Source of the DNA: DATFLS01 sp964413425
GTDB taxonomy: Bacteria; Fidelibacterota; JAANXI01
Reading direction: 5' to 3'
Length of the DNA: 17,963 nt
NCBI GenBank assembly: GCA_964413425.1
Contig: CAYPST010000084.1
Span: 1 to 17,963 of the forward strand
Positions 8,120-16,354 of this stretch are shown piece after piece; position 1 is the stretch's first letter; the number at the start of each line of letters is the position of its first letter. The translations under genes were made by a program, and so were the position numbers. Below the pieces are notes generated by a model, which made no database searches, had not been told where the DNA came from, and worked only from the letters and a program-made list of their open reading frames with translations.

Positions 8120-8301
8120 GCTTTGCTCCTGAATTTTAGGTTCGCTGCGAATTATTTAATCTTATGGAAAACTTAATGTAACATATTCCTCTATTTTTCG
8201 CTAAAACAAATATCAGATATCCGGAATGAAAAAACGCCAATACCTTTCAGACATGTTTAAAACTCGCACCGTCTCTACAAAAGAAGGTGTGCCTAATACA
8301 C

Positions 8302-8333
8302 ATCTGCCACCCGTATTGAACCGGGTGGCAGAT
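8302..8333. terminator. Strong 12-bp hairpin after the PorV-like gene
   Basis: ATCTGCCACCCG (8302-8313) and its exact complement CGGGTGGCAGAT (8322-8333) flank an 8-nt loop. It lies 3' of the uptake operon and before the TIM-barrel gene. On the minus transcript no T-run follows directly, so it is either a non-canonical terminator or a 3'-end stabilising stem, or a repeat unit. The rest of the 278-bp gap (8120-8397) has no gene. Confidence 0.5.
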
Positions 8334-8348
8334 ATAACATACTCACTC

Positions 8349-8380
8349 ATTACCCTGATTTGTTATACAAAACGGGTAAT
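8349..8380. terminator. Second hairpin after the PorV-like gene
   Basis: ATTACCC (8349-8355) pairs with GGGTAAT (8374-8380). Inside the loop TTTGT-TAT-ACAAA extends the stem after a small bulge. It starts about 17 nt past the PorV-like stop codon, 16 bp from the longer hairpin at 8302-8333. Like that one it lacks a clear T-tract on the minus transcript. The tandem arrangement suggests end-of-operon control. Confidence 0.4.
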
Positions 8381-8397
8381 ATGTTTCCTGTAACCGC

Positions 8398-9387
8398 TTA
8401 AAACGCACCCCCAATCGTAATCCGGTTCACGTTACTTAAGGCACCGAAATCCGAGTAGGCATAATTGAATTTGAGATCAATGCCGCTGATTTCGTATTTC
8501 AGACCAAATCCGAGACTAAGTCCCTGTTCATCGTAGTTTGATTTATATCCGGCCCGGAGGGCGATAATATCTCCATACCAATATTCACCACCAACGTGGA
8601 TCCGTTCCGTATAGTCTCTCGGATGGATTGCATCCAGGTCTACCACTAACGAGTGATTATTCATTCCACCGACTAAATCCAAAACATCCATGGCAAATCC
8701 GATACGAAACGTAAGCGGGAGCTCGAACGCCGTTTCCTCATACTTGAACTGGGGCGAAAAATTCCGGATACTCATACCCACCCGTAAGCTCCTGAATCCC
8801 GGATAAAATATAGTACCGAAATCATAGCCCAGTCCGGATACCTTATTGGTCACCGTTTCACCACTGGGCATCAGGTTTGATCCCAGATGCTGGCTGGTGA
8901 ACTTGACTGTGCCGCCCATGGTAAATTTATTTGTTAATCTCCTGGCGTAGGAGAAGCCCACCACATACGTGTCGAGATCCAGATTCCCGGTCTCTACATA
9001 TCCGGCTTCGTTATCAGCCACCCGGGTTCCGATGATCTCCCCGTATTCACTGGTCATAAAGTGCAGTCCAAACGTTCCCAGATTCCCTAAGTTGGCAGCT
9101 GCTGCGGCACCACTGTAATAGATATCCGCAACCCAGTTCACTCTGGAGCCGAATACATCATAGGTCGACTCCATTTCACTGATCCCGGCCGGATTGCCGA
9201 ATAACGCACTGGCATCGTTGCCGACCATCGTATACGCACCACCCATCCCGGCTGATCGGGCAGACATATCAATCTTCAGAAACTGCAGACCCGTTTGAGC
9301 AACCTTTTTTATCTCTTTCGCACTGCCCACTTGAATAAAGACCAGGGAAATAAACAACAGAAATACAACTTTTCGTAAAATTCTCAT
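8398..9387 (-). CDS. PorV/PorQ-family outer-membrane beta-barrel protein
   Basis: This is a 329-residue outer-membrane protein of the PorV/PorQ (UPF0164-like) group. The ATG at 9387 is chosen over the GTG at 9411 and the ATG at 9396 because the AAAGG motif sits 9 nt before it; it also gives a clean Sec signal (MRILRKVVFLLFISLVF to SA). The family hallmark comes at once: FLKIDMSARSAGMGGAYTMVGNDASALFGNPAG, given here only by its key pieces ARSAGMGGA and NPAG. The remainder alternates in beta-barrel fashion and ends in an aromatic residue (GGAF). In Bacteroidota PorV helps deliver type IX cargo to the surface; in other FCB lineages the role is less clear. It is third after the TonB receptor and the secreted protein with the C-terminal sorting-like domain (60-bp gap), an arrangement that suggests shared surface assembly. 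Confidence 0.88.
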   Translation of the reverse strand: MRILRKVVFLLFISLVFIQVGSAKEIKKVAQTGLQFLKIDMSARSAGMGGAYTMVGNDASALFGNPAGISEMESTYDVFGSRVNWVADIYYSGAAAAANLGNLGTFGLHFMTSEYGEIIGTRVADNEAGYVETGNLDLDTYVVGFSYARRLTNKFTMGGTVKFTSQHLGSNLMPSGETVTNKVSGLGYDFGTIFYPGFRSLRVGMSIRNFSPQFKYEETAFELPLTFRIGFAMDVLDLVGGMNNHSLVVDLDAIHPRDYTERIHVGGEYWYGDIIALRAGYKSNYDEQGLSLGFGLKYEISGIDLKFNYAYSDFGALSNVNRITIGGAF

Positions 9388-9447
9388 TTTATTCATCCTT
9401 TCATCATTCACCTATTCTCATCGATTTATATCATTGACTTCCGGCGC

Positions 9448-11610
9448 TCATCGAATGATGACGAATTTCACATAGGTTTCTCGTCCATCCGGAGTGGTGA
9501 TATGAGCGAAGTATAATCCGCTCACCACCACCTGTCCGTCCCGGCTCACCAGATGTTCTGTCCATTTCCGGCCCCAGGGTTCGTCTCCGGACCCGTCAGT
9601 ATGTTCGAGCGTTTTCACCAGATCACCGGATTCGGTGTAGATGTCTATGGTGCATTCCGGCGGGAGATTCATAAAGATTATTTTATTCGGCTCCCCGGTG
9701 AACTGAATGTCACTTGCCGATACGTTGAACGGATTGGGAACCACTCTGACCTCAGAGAGATCGTCCTCCGATGGTCGGGTGAGATGTGCCGGCTGGACGG
9801 TCCTCGTTAAATATTTTCCACTTTCCAGTACACCTCTATCCTGTCCGTACGCACCGATATTTCCTTCTCCGTTATCATACGCGGTCACATAATAGAAATA
9901 GGCCTGTCCCCGCTGGGCCTCTTCATCATCAAAGATATACTCAGATGAGCCATCGGCTTCTATATCTGCAATTTCGTCCCAGAGTCCGATTAACCTTTGT
10001 TCGGATTCCGAGAGGTCGGGATTGTTATCACCGCGAGCTCTGTACATCTTATATCCAGCCACATTCTCCCCTTCATCCGGTGAAGCACCCCAAGCCACTT
10101 CAATTCTATCAGGTTTTGAGGTAATTTCAATGGAAGAAGGTGGAGCAGGCGGTACCGGAATATCATAGCCATGACTAAAATTCCACTGGGCATTCGCTGC
10201 ATTCCGGAATAAGGTGTCCTGGCCGGTATACACCCACGAATCCTTCGCCTTATCATTATCTGTCGGGGCGAGTTCCGGATAGTCAATTTGCTGTGGCGAT
10301 AATCTCCAGTCGGGTTCATCCCAGGTGGCCGCGGCATTGCCATTGGCCCAGGCATTTCCGACATCCCAGCTCTTTTGAACAGAAATGGTGCCAACCACAT
10401 CTGCCCAGACTACGCGGAAGGAGTCACCAGGCGCCATTTGATATGGTCCGCAGGAATACCAGCTGAGTCCTCGTCCGCCATAGCCGAGTTCCGTCGTGAA
10501 TTTCAGTCCCCGATCTTCCATCGGGACCGAGTGATGAGTATTTGGAAAAGTCGGAACTCCCACATCCTGCAGGTAAGGAGTGCCATCATGGGGCTTGTTG
10601 CCAAGCTCCATCACTGTATACAAGAGCTGTTTCTGCTGCATGTTCAACGCATCTTCAGAGAACTTCGCCCACACCCATTCCGGGTGGCCGACGCCGGTCA
10701 TTTGAGGTTGATGCAAATCATCAGTCCCGGTGTTAACCGCTTCGTCAACGTGCAAAATCGCTTCACCCTTCCAGAGAGGATCTTCCATGAATCCGGTCAC
10801 CTGGTCAGGACGGCCGACATTATCATAATCCGCACCTTCAGTTCTGGCAGGATACGAATAGACCATCCGGAGGCTGTCCGGTTCACCCGTCCGCTGGCCA
10901 TAAGCACTGAAGAACCGCTGGGGTGCCCAACCGGGTGAGGGCCTGGTTGCTCTCATAAAATAGACATCATTCAATGTCTGATCCGGCAATTCCACTTCAT
11001 CATCCAGATCGATGTTGCCGGTATTGGTAAACGTCCAATCATAGATGGCATAATCATCATTATGCTCCTGGCTCCATCCATAGACTCGCTGATGTATGGT
11101 GATACCCATGGAAGTTCTGATCCATGATTCGATCATGATATCAGCCGTTCCGGGTATTTTTTCAGGAGCAATATGATCACCGGGTCTCGGGAACTGTGCA
11201 TCCAGTCGTAAACCATCTACGATGATGGTGGGAGGCGCATATCTCATATAGCGATGTACCGTGATCCCGTCTTCATCCGGCAGCGGCATAGTCACCCATG
11301 CCTCGTTGGACTTACCGTGAGCGGAATTCGAAATCTTGACTGCTTCCGTATTCCCATCCGGATTCACCCAGTCTTCAGCTCCCAGGTACCATCCCATCAC
11401 ACTATATAACCCATCATCGAAATTATCATATTCATAATGCCAGACGGAAAAAGACCCGGCCGCCTCACTCTGCCCCCCGGAGTCGAGCACCTTAAAATGG
11501 TAACTCCCGACCCGCATATACTTAAATACATTTGCATATGCTGCCACTGCAAACAGCAGCACAAGACTCACAGCAAAACCCACACTAATGAATTTCTTTT
11601 TCATACTCAT
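9448..11610 (-). CDS. Large secreted protein with FnIII and FlgD-like / type IX-like C-terminal domain
   Basis: This 720-residue protein has a Sec signal (MKKKFISVGFAVSLVLLF, cut probably after AYA at 26). Residues 27 to about 480 are a mostly beta region I do not recognise, rich in Trp, Tyr and Asp (examples: SVWHYEYDNFDDGLYSVMG, YDWTFTNTG). Residues about 495-600 look like a fibronectin type III domain (IEVAWGASPDEGENVAGYKM, YFYYVTAYD). The last 98 residues (VVPNPFN at 623-629, IDIYTESGDLVKTL, VSGLYFAHI, final FVIIR) match the FlgD-Ig-like or type A C-terminal sorting pattern common in FCB surface proteins. The ATG at 11610 has GGAG 9 nt upstream. It lies 67 bp behind the TonB receptor and 60 bp ahead of the PorV-like gene. 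It is probably a surface-bound glycan-binding or scaffold protein, replacing the SusD role by position only. The function is not proven. Confidence 0.85.
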   Translation of the reverse strand: MSMKKKFISVGFAVSLVLLFAVAAYANVFKYMRVGSYHFKVLDSGGQSEAAGSFSVWHYEYDNFDDGLYSVMGWYLGAEDWVNPDGNTEAVKISNSAHGKSNEAWVTMPLPDEDGITVHRYMRYAPPTIIVDGLRLDAQFPRPGDHIAPEKIPGTADIMIESWIRTSMGITIHQRVYGWSQEHNDDYAIYDWTFTNTGNIDLDDEVELPDQTLNDVYFMRATRPSPGWAPQRFFSAYGQRTGEPDSLRMVYSYPARTEGADYDNVGRPDQVTGFMEDPLWKGEAILHVDEAVNTGTDDLHQPQMTGVGHPEWVWAKFSEDALNMQQKQLLYTVMELGNKPHDGTPYLQDVGVPTFPNTHHSVPMEDRGLKFTTELGYGGRGLSWYSCGPYQMAPGDSFRVVWADVVGTISVQKSWDVGNAWANGNAAATWDEPDWRLSPQQIDYPELAPTDNDKAKDSWVYTGQDTLFRNAANAQWNFSHGYDIPVPPAPPSSIEITSKPDRIEVAWGASPDEGENVAGYKMYRARGDNNPDLSESEQRLIGLWDEIADIEADGSSEYIFDDEEAQRGQAYFYYVTAYDNGEGNIGAYGQDRGVLESGKYLTRTVQPAHLTRPSEDDLSEVRVVPNPFNVSASDIQFTGEPNKIIFMNLPPECTIDIYTESGDLVKTLEHTDGSGDEPWGRKWTEHLVSRDGQVVVSGLYFAHITTPDGRETYVKFVIIR

Positions 11611-11677
11611 AATTTGTTACTCCATCATTTTTCTCGTTTGAGGCAATCATTTTGCAGGAACACTTTATTGATTTCTC

Positions 11678-14677
11678 TCAGAACTCAACTCTGATTCCTA
11701 AGAAGACATGCCTCGGATCAAGATATCTCATGAAGTCAAGATCCGGCATATCGATATAGGGTTTGTCGGCGCTCTTCTTATCGCCCACTTTATCGTTGCC
11801 CGGGGTATACCCCTGATCCTGATACTCCTGTCCTTCATACATCGGGAGATGGAGCGATTCCAGATAGTTTTCCCAATCATCACTATTTTTAAACGCCATA
11901 CCACTGATTTGCCGAATATTGAACACATTGTTAATATCTGCGAATAGTGTAAGGCTGTTGTTTCCGATATGAATCCGCTTCGTAATCTTCGCATCAATAT
12001 CATAGTCACCCTTCCACTGCAGGTTATCTTCCAGTTCATGTGTACGCAGTGGATCCCAGGTAAAATATTCTCCGGCCCGGTAATAGAAGAGAAAACTGAC
12101 TCCGAGATTTCCAAACAATTTCCGCCCCATGAGTCTTGGACCCCACTGGGGTGGACTGATGATTCTCAGATTAGCCCGGGCAATCGGACGAGCGAGGGGG
12201 CGTTCCTGATAGGGATTCTGTTCACCATAGCGGCGCATTTCCCGGATGTCCTGATAATAGTGCTCACGCCCCACATATCCTTCGGTGGACACCCGATAAT
12301 CATAATTCACCCAGCCGCGAATCCAATCACCGAATTTCTTATCAATCCTCAGTTCGAAACCGCGGATATCCTGATAATTATTGTTCTCGGTGGTTCCATA
12401 ATCCACCAATCCGTTGTAGCTGGTATAGTAGACATTGCCTGTTTGATTGCTAATATTCTTATAATAACCCGCCAGATGCAGGAGAATCATTTGACCGATG
12501 TCATAGTCAAATCCCAGTTCGTAGGCGATCGTTTTCGGCATATCAGCAGAAGGATTGCCAAGGAATCTAATGCCACCAATGCGAGCAATATTGCCGTAAT
12601 CAATGTTGAAACGCGCATTGGTAGGAGCCAGCGAATAAAAATGCCCGTAATTGAAGTACATCTTCACATTTTCCGAAATGGGATGAGAAATTCCCAATCG
12701 CGGACTGATTTCCAACTGAGGTTCCTGCTCTTCCTTAGGCGCCATTTCCATAAACACATCTTTAAACTGCTTCTGGAAATATTGCGAATACCTCTCTACG
12801 GTAGGCCATTCTGTATTCGGATTACTGTAATCAACCCGTACACCAAAATTCGCTATCATCCCTTCGAACTCCAGTTTATCCTGGATATAGGCACCGACCT
12901 GCCACGGATACACTCGCCATACTTCCTGATAACTATTCGGCACTCCCGGATGTCTATGATCTTCAAAATTATCTACGTCATTATAAGTGAATGTCCATCC
13001 GAGTTTCACCTGATTAAATCTGTCGAGCTGTGTGGTGAAATCGAATTTAGCGTTAATTGTTTGAGTAACCGATCGGTCAAAATTATTACCTGTTACATGC
13101 CCCGGATGTAACATACCCCAGGAATAGAGAGGAACTTTATTCCACCATTTTCCATAGGGCGACTCATCGACCGGATGCGGGCCAAACGTCCTTACTGTTG
13201 ACGTATCACGCATTCTGTAGTCCGCCGGAGGGGCGTTACTGATTTTGAGATAATTGGCATTAAAGTCATAAAATGTGTTCGAACTCAGGACATGTTTGAA
13301 TGAGATACCCCCCATACTCCGATAGACATCCATCGGGATACGGGCGTGGGGCATATAGAGATTCGTGTGTCCGGGATCACCCAGTCCGACGTCCCATAAT
13401 ATATCTCTGCCGCTGTTTCCGCTTCCATCGATAGTATGTGTCTCTCCGTATAATCCCTGAAGCTGTAACTTAATATTCTGCGTGAGATGGGACGTTAACT
13501 TCAAGCTTCCATTGCGTTCCTTGAAATAATCCCGGTTCGTAGGTAATGCGAACATTTGCCAATCTTCCCGGTAGGATCCGAAAAACGTGAGATCTCCGAG
13601 CGCCTGGCTGATACCCGGAACCGGTCCGCCAAGGCTGGCATCAACCTTCCAGTCCGGTTTATTGGCATAATCGTTTACCGTCTGCCCCAGTGCGTCAGCT
13701 CCTTCAACTGCGTGCCTCCAGATAAAAATATCACGAGCCTGCTCGGCTGTTACATCATCCCACTCGCGATCATTCTCATTCAGCCGCCGAGCATACTCTT
13801 CCCATCCGGCAAAAGAGAAATATTTATTCTGTAGTTCTTCCGGCCACTGATCGGTCCCTTCCCACATGACCTCCGGATCCAGGTAGGGCCGCAGATAAAA
13901 GCTCTGGTGGTTTATCACCTTTTCTCCGCTGTGCTTGAGGTAGGCGGGTGCCATACGAAAATCCACCGAGCCATGATAGGCGCTTGGTGTACCTTCCTTG
14001 GTCACCACATTAATTAATCCAGATCGTACATTGCCATATTCTGCGTTAAATCCGCCTTTAATGACATTCAATTCTTTCACAGAACTCAGGTTCACCATCA
14101 CAATCGGCTCATTCTGGCGATTATCCACAACAGTCAGGCCATCCATCATGAATTGGGTCTCATCGGCGCTGCCTCCACGAATACTCATACCCTCAACCCC
14201 GGCCTGGGTGTTAATATAATCTCCTATCGTGGTCACTGAGGCGACCTCATCCATTTCTTCAGATGTCACACTCACTGTACTACTGGACTCGTCCATCCGA
14301 ACCACTTCACGCTCCGCTTCTATGGTAACCGCCTCGCCCGCAATGGCCTCTGTTTGCAACTGGAAACTCACCGGGGTGGTATGATTGACAGAAACCAGCA
14401 CCCCGGTTTTTGTAACACTCTGATATCCAATCATGGAAGCAGTCACCGAATATTCACCGGGATCGATGTTAATGATAAAATAGTTCCCATCCGAATCGGT
14501 TGCTGCTCCCTGATCAGTTCCTTCTAACACGACATTTACCCCGGGCAACGGCTCTCCAGTTTCTGCATCCGTTACCGTTCCGGATATTTTCCCTGTGGTC
14601 TGACCGAAACTCAATGTCGCTGGTATAAGAAAAATAGCCAGCAACATGGCACATAATTTTGTTGCACTGACGTTCAT
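11678..14677 (-). CDS. TonB-dependent outer-membrane receptor with carboxypeptidase-regulatory-like domain
   Basis: This 999-residue receptor would import a ligand through the outer membrane using TonB energy. The ATG at 14677 (next to an in-frame GTG at 14680) has a very strong AAGGAGGAG. A Sec signal (to SFGQ) is followed by a carboxypeptidase-regulatory-like domain (GKISGTVTDAETGEPLPGVN, about 29-115), then a plug domain at about 130-235 (SIRGGSADETQFMMDG, NVIKGGFNAEYGNVRSG, INVVTKEG). The remainder is a 22-strand-type barrel rich in aromatic residues and ends in VEF, with the usual terminal Phe. No SusD gene follows; the next genes are a secreted FnIII protein and a PorV-like protein. The 126-bp gap to the epimerase-like gene upstream holds no clear promoter or terminator, so it may be read from the sigma-54 promoter at 15962. 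The ligand is unknown; context suggests a carbohydrate. Confidence 0.93.
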   Translation of the reverse strand: MNVSATKLCAMLLAIFLIPATLSFGQTTGKISGTVTDAETGEPLPGVNVVLEGTDQGAATDSDGNYFIINIDPGEYSVTASMIGYQSVTKTGVLVSVNHTTPVSFQLQTEAIAGEAVTIEAEREVVRMDESSSTVSVTSEEMDEVASVTTIGDYINTQAGVEGMSIRGGSADETQFMMDGLTVVDNRQNEPIVMVNLSSVKELNVIKGGFNAEYGNVRSGLINVVTKEGTPSAYHGSVDFRMAPAYLKHSGEKVINHQSFYLRPYLDPEVMWEGTDQWPEELQNKYFSFAGWEEYARRLNENDREWDDVTAEQARDIFIWRHAVEGADALGQTVNDYANKPDWKVDASLGGPVPGISQALGDLTFFGSYREDWQMFALPTNRDYFKERNGSLKLTSHLTQNIKLQLQGLYGETHTIDGSGNSGRDILWDVGLGDPGHTNLYMPHARIPMDVYRSMGGISFKHVLSSNTFYDFNANYLKISNAPPADYRMRDTSTVRTFGPHPVDESPYGKWWNKVPLYSWGMLHPGHVTGNNFDRSVTQTINAKFDFTTQLDRFNQVKLGWTFTYNDVDNFEDHRHPGVPNSYQEVWRVYPWQVGAYIQDKLEFEGMIANFGVRVDYSNPNTEWPTVERYSQYFQKQFKDVFMEMAPKEEQEPQLEISPRLGISHPISENVKMYFNYGHFYSLAPTNARFNIDYGNIARIGGIRFLGNPSADMPKTIAYELGFDYDIGQMILLHLAGYYKNISNQTGNVYYTSYNGLVDYGTTENNNYQDIRGFELRIDKKFGDWIRGWVNYDYRVSTEGYVGREHYYQDIREMRRYGEQNPYQERPLARPIARANLRIISPPQWGPRLMGRKLFGNLGVSFLFYYRAGEYFTWDPLRTHELEDNLQWKGDYDIDAKITKRIHIGNNSLTLFADINNVFNIRQISGMAFKNSDDWENYLESLHLPMYEGQEYQDQGYTPGNDKVGDKKSADKPYIDMPDLDFMRYLDPRHVFLGIRVEF

Positions 14678-14803
14678 CACGCTCCTCCTTTGTTCTTTGT
14701 TTCTATGCCTCGAAAACTTTGAAATTTTTTAGTTTTACCTGCTGCAATGCTCTCATCAATAGGGATATTTCGAGCCATTAGTCCTCTTCAAGTATATCGA
14801 TGG

Positions 14804-15742
14804 TTAAAGACCATTCTTTCGCCTCCAGGACGCCAATTTCCGAATACTCCCCCGCTCCAGGGCGGTTTGTAAGGAATCCGACCGGCTGGTAGTTGGCTGG
14901 ATCGCAACGGAATACAAGGGAGCAGGGTTATTGACAGGCCAGCCGCCATAACATAACCACAGCCCAATATACGGGAATTCGTCGGTATCGTATTTGAACA
15001 GAATCCGCTCACCGGTGTCTTTCCGGTGTAATCCGCATTGCCCTGACCCGGGTGAGCGTGCATACAGCTTTATCGTTCTCCCGATATCCGGTTCCGGGAT
15101 GATACGATAATCCATCTTCCGGTTGTCGTCGAGATAGGGCCATGAAAGGTATGCTCCCTGCTTCCCTACCGCAGCATCCGTAGTCCACTCAAGTGATACC
15201 CTTTGAATCCCTTCATCCAAAAGGATCTGGCATCCCGGATGGATCCGGAGCAACGGTTGCGGCGCCCAGAGATATTCCAGTACGCGGTCACTCAAATTGA
15301 CCAGCGTATAGTCAATCTGCACGGTGTGTTCGTGCAGGGTAATTTTCTTTTTAAATTCATAATCAGCCCGCACCCCCTGCACGGAAAGATAAATTGCGTG
15401 GTTCGACATATGGTAGGTCCAGGGGATGGACCAGAGTTCTCCATGATCAGGAAAGAAGTATTTCCTATCGCCTGCTGCCCCGTTCCATTGATATACGGAC
15501 GCCCGGATGGTGGGAAAACATTCATCAAATCCGCCAGGGGCATGCTGCGCATATTCTGCTCCATACGACGGCAACATTTTCTGAGTATAATCCTGTGCCG
15601 GTTCAAGCAAGAATTGCGTTCCCGTCTGTTTGTTGAGCAGTTCAACCATTTTTCCCCCGAACTGCGGCAAAACCTGGACTCTGAGAGCGGCGTTCTCCAG
15701 CAAAAGGAATACTAACCCATTTTTCCGGTATTGAAGTATCAT
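14804..15742 (-). CDS. Aldose 1-epimerase-like (mutarotase-fold) protein, catalytic residues apparently replaced
   Basis: This is a 312-residue galactose-mutarotase-fold protein. No signal peptide is seen, so it is presumably cytoplasmic. Family landmarks are VQVLPQFGGKMVEL near the N-terminus, GGFDECFPTI, FPDHGELWSIPW, YLWAPQPLL and YIGLWLCYGGWP, then AIQPTT. Active relatives usually read A-H-P at the fourth and a Glu in V-A-L-E-P at the last. Here both appear as Gln, so the usual acid/base pair may be lost, pointing to a sugar-binding or altered-specificity role. The start is uncertain: the ATG at 15742 lacks a ribosome binding site, and an in-frame TTG at 15775 is the alternative, also weak. 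It is the first gene after the sigma-54 promoter at 15962-15977, with a leader of about 208 nt. It is followed by the TonB receptor gene. Confidence 0.8.
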   Translation of the reverse strand: MILQYRKNGLVFLLLENAALRVQVLPQFGGKMVELLNKQTGTQFLLEPAQDYTQKMLPSYGAEYAQHAPGGFDECFPTIRASVYQWNGAAGDRKYFFPDHGELWSIPWTYHMSNHAIYLSVQGVRADYEFKKKITLHEHTVQIDYTLVNLSDRVLEYLWAPQPLLRIHPGCQILLDEGIQRVSLEWTTDAAVGKQGAYLSWPYLDDNRKMDYRIIPEPDIGRTIKLYARSPGSGQCGLHRKDTGERILFKYDTDEFPYIGLWLCYGGWPVNNPAPLYSVAIQPTTSRSDSLQTALERGSIRKLASWRRKNGL

Positions 15743-15961
15743 CTGCGGGTAAAAGAATTGAATCCACCTTTGCAAAAATCGTCTGCATTAATTCAACAAG
15801 CACACCAGAGAACTTATCCATCCCTGACCGTTATTTATAGACTCCGCCATACAAATAAGACTCTTTGCATTGAAGATGACTAAAAATTACATCCTCATTA
15901 AAGCTGCCGGCTAATCATCATTCCATTCCATATAGAGCAGGAAAAGTCCGATTTGATTATA

Positions 15962-15977
15962 TGCAAAAATATTGCCA
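15962..15977 (-). promoter_or_regulatory. Sigma-54 promoter, TGGCAATATTTTTGCA
   Basis: The minus-strand sequence TGGCAATATTTTTGCA matches the -24/-12 consensus TGGCAyrNNNNTTGCw at nearly every conserved position. The GG and GC pairs have the exact 10-bp spacing. Transcription would start near 15951 and run into the epimerase-like gene, and perhaps on through the TonB receptor, the secreted protein and the PorV-like protein. The sigma-54 activator gene ends immediately upstream, and inverted repeats at the right distance (about 125-185 bp upstream of the start) could be its sites. Confidence 0.7.
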
Positions 15978-16076
15978 TGCAGGGCAACAGGGGAGAAAAA
16001 ACCTCTACAACTACTGATATTCAAGGGATGAAAGAATTATAACAGAGAGAAGATTTCTTGCGGTTCAACTGATGCA

Positions 16077-16134
16077 GTGTGCGGTTTTGACACGGTTCGT
16101 GCGTTATGGCACAATCAGGAATGGTGCCGGGCAC
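16077..16134. promoter_or_regulatory. Cluster of short inverted repeats, candidate activator sites
   Basis: Three dyads lie in 58 bp: GTGT-N9-ACAC (16077-16093), GTGC-N6-GCAC (16099-16112) and GTGCC-G-GGCAC (16124-16134). They have a similar core but different spacing. They sit 125-185 bp upstream of the predicted sigma-54 start, the usual place for enhancer sites of NtrC-type activators. The last one lies just past the activator's terminal TAA but has no T-tract, so it is not a clear terminator. Assignment to this activator is inferred. Confidence 0.4.
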
Positions 16135-16141
16135 TGTTTGA

Positions 16142-16354
16142 TTAATACGACCCGAGATGATACTTATGGAGTTTCCGGTATAAGGATCGTCTCCCGATGC
16201 CCAGTAGTTTGGCTGCCTCCGTGACATTCCATCCCGTCCGTTCACATATTTTTCTGATATGGGATTTCTCTATTTCAGCCAGTGTACTCCCCCTGTCTTC
16301 CGGATGTGCCGCATTCTCCTGCAGGAAAACCGGGATATCACCTGCCCGTATTAC
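16142..16354 (-). other. In-frame Fis-type DNA-binding domain behind the TAG codon
   Basis: These 70 codons plus TAA (16142-16144) continue the frame of the sigma-54 activator directly after its TAG at 16355-16357. The first part (VIRAGDIP) is the usual linker found after the AAA+ domain of NtrC-type activators. The second is a Fis-type helix-turn-helix: STLAEIEKSHIRKI, then GWNVTEAAKLLGIGRRSLYR. No frameshift or further stop occurs. No start codon with a ribosome binding site is seen for separate translation. So this is either the severed end of a gene with one nonsense mutation, the product of amber readthrough, or a sequencing error hiding an intact gene. The domain itself shows no decay. 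Confidence 0.8.

Larger units (their letters stand above)
15743..16141 (-). promoter_or_regulatory. 399-bp intergenic control region
   Basis: No convincing gene lies between the end of the activator's extended frame and the epimerase-like gene. The segment holds, in transcription order, GTGC/GCAC inverted repeats (16077-16134), an AT-rich stretch, the sigma-54 promoter (15962-15977) with a short inverted repeat TTGCC-6-GGCAA overlapping it (15973-15988), and a leader of about 208 nt. The leader has a few very short start-stop frames and no obvious riboswitch fold that I can recognise. Confidence 0.5.

Noticed and set aside
11641..11656. Plus-strand sigma-54-like site AGGCAATCATTTTGCA
   Set aside because: The GG/GC spacing is right, but it points antisense into the 3' end of the TonB receptor gene and no plus-strand gene follows. 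Probably chance; an antisense RNA would need transcript data.
11969..13111. 380-codon open frame on the plus strand
   Set aside because: It lies wholly opposite the TonB receptor gene, has no family motif, and its composition is what the complement of a beta-barrel gene gives. It is a shadow.
15642..15821. 59-codon minus-strand frame overlapping the start of the epimerase-like gene in another frame
   Set aside because: It has a weak start context and no recognisable domain, and it overlaps conserved mutarotase-fold sequence in the correct frame. I see no sign that it is a frameshifted N-terminus.
16142..16354. Separate small HTH gene after the activator
   Set aside because: No ATG, GTG or TTG in frame before the helix-turn-helix and no ribosome binding site; the linker matches the normal continuation of the activator.
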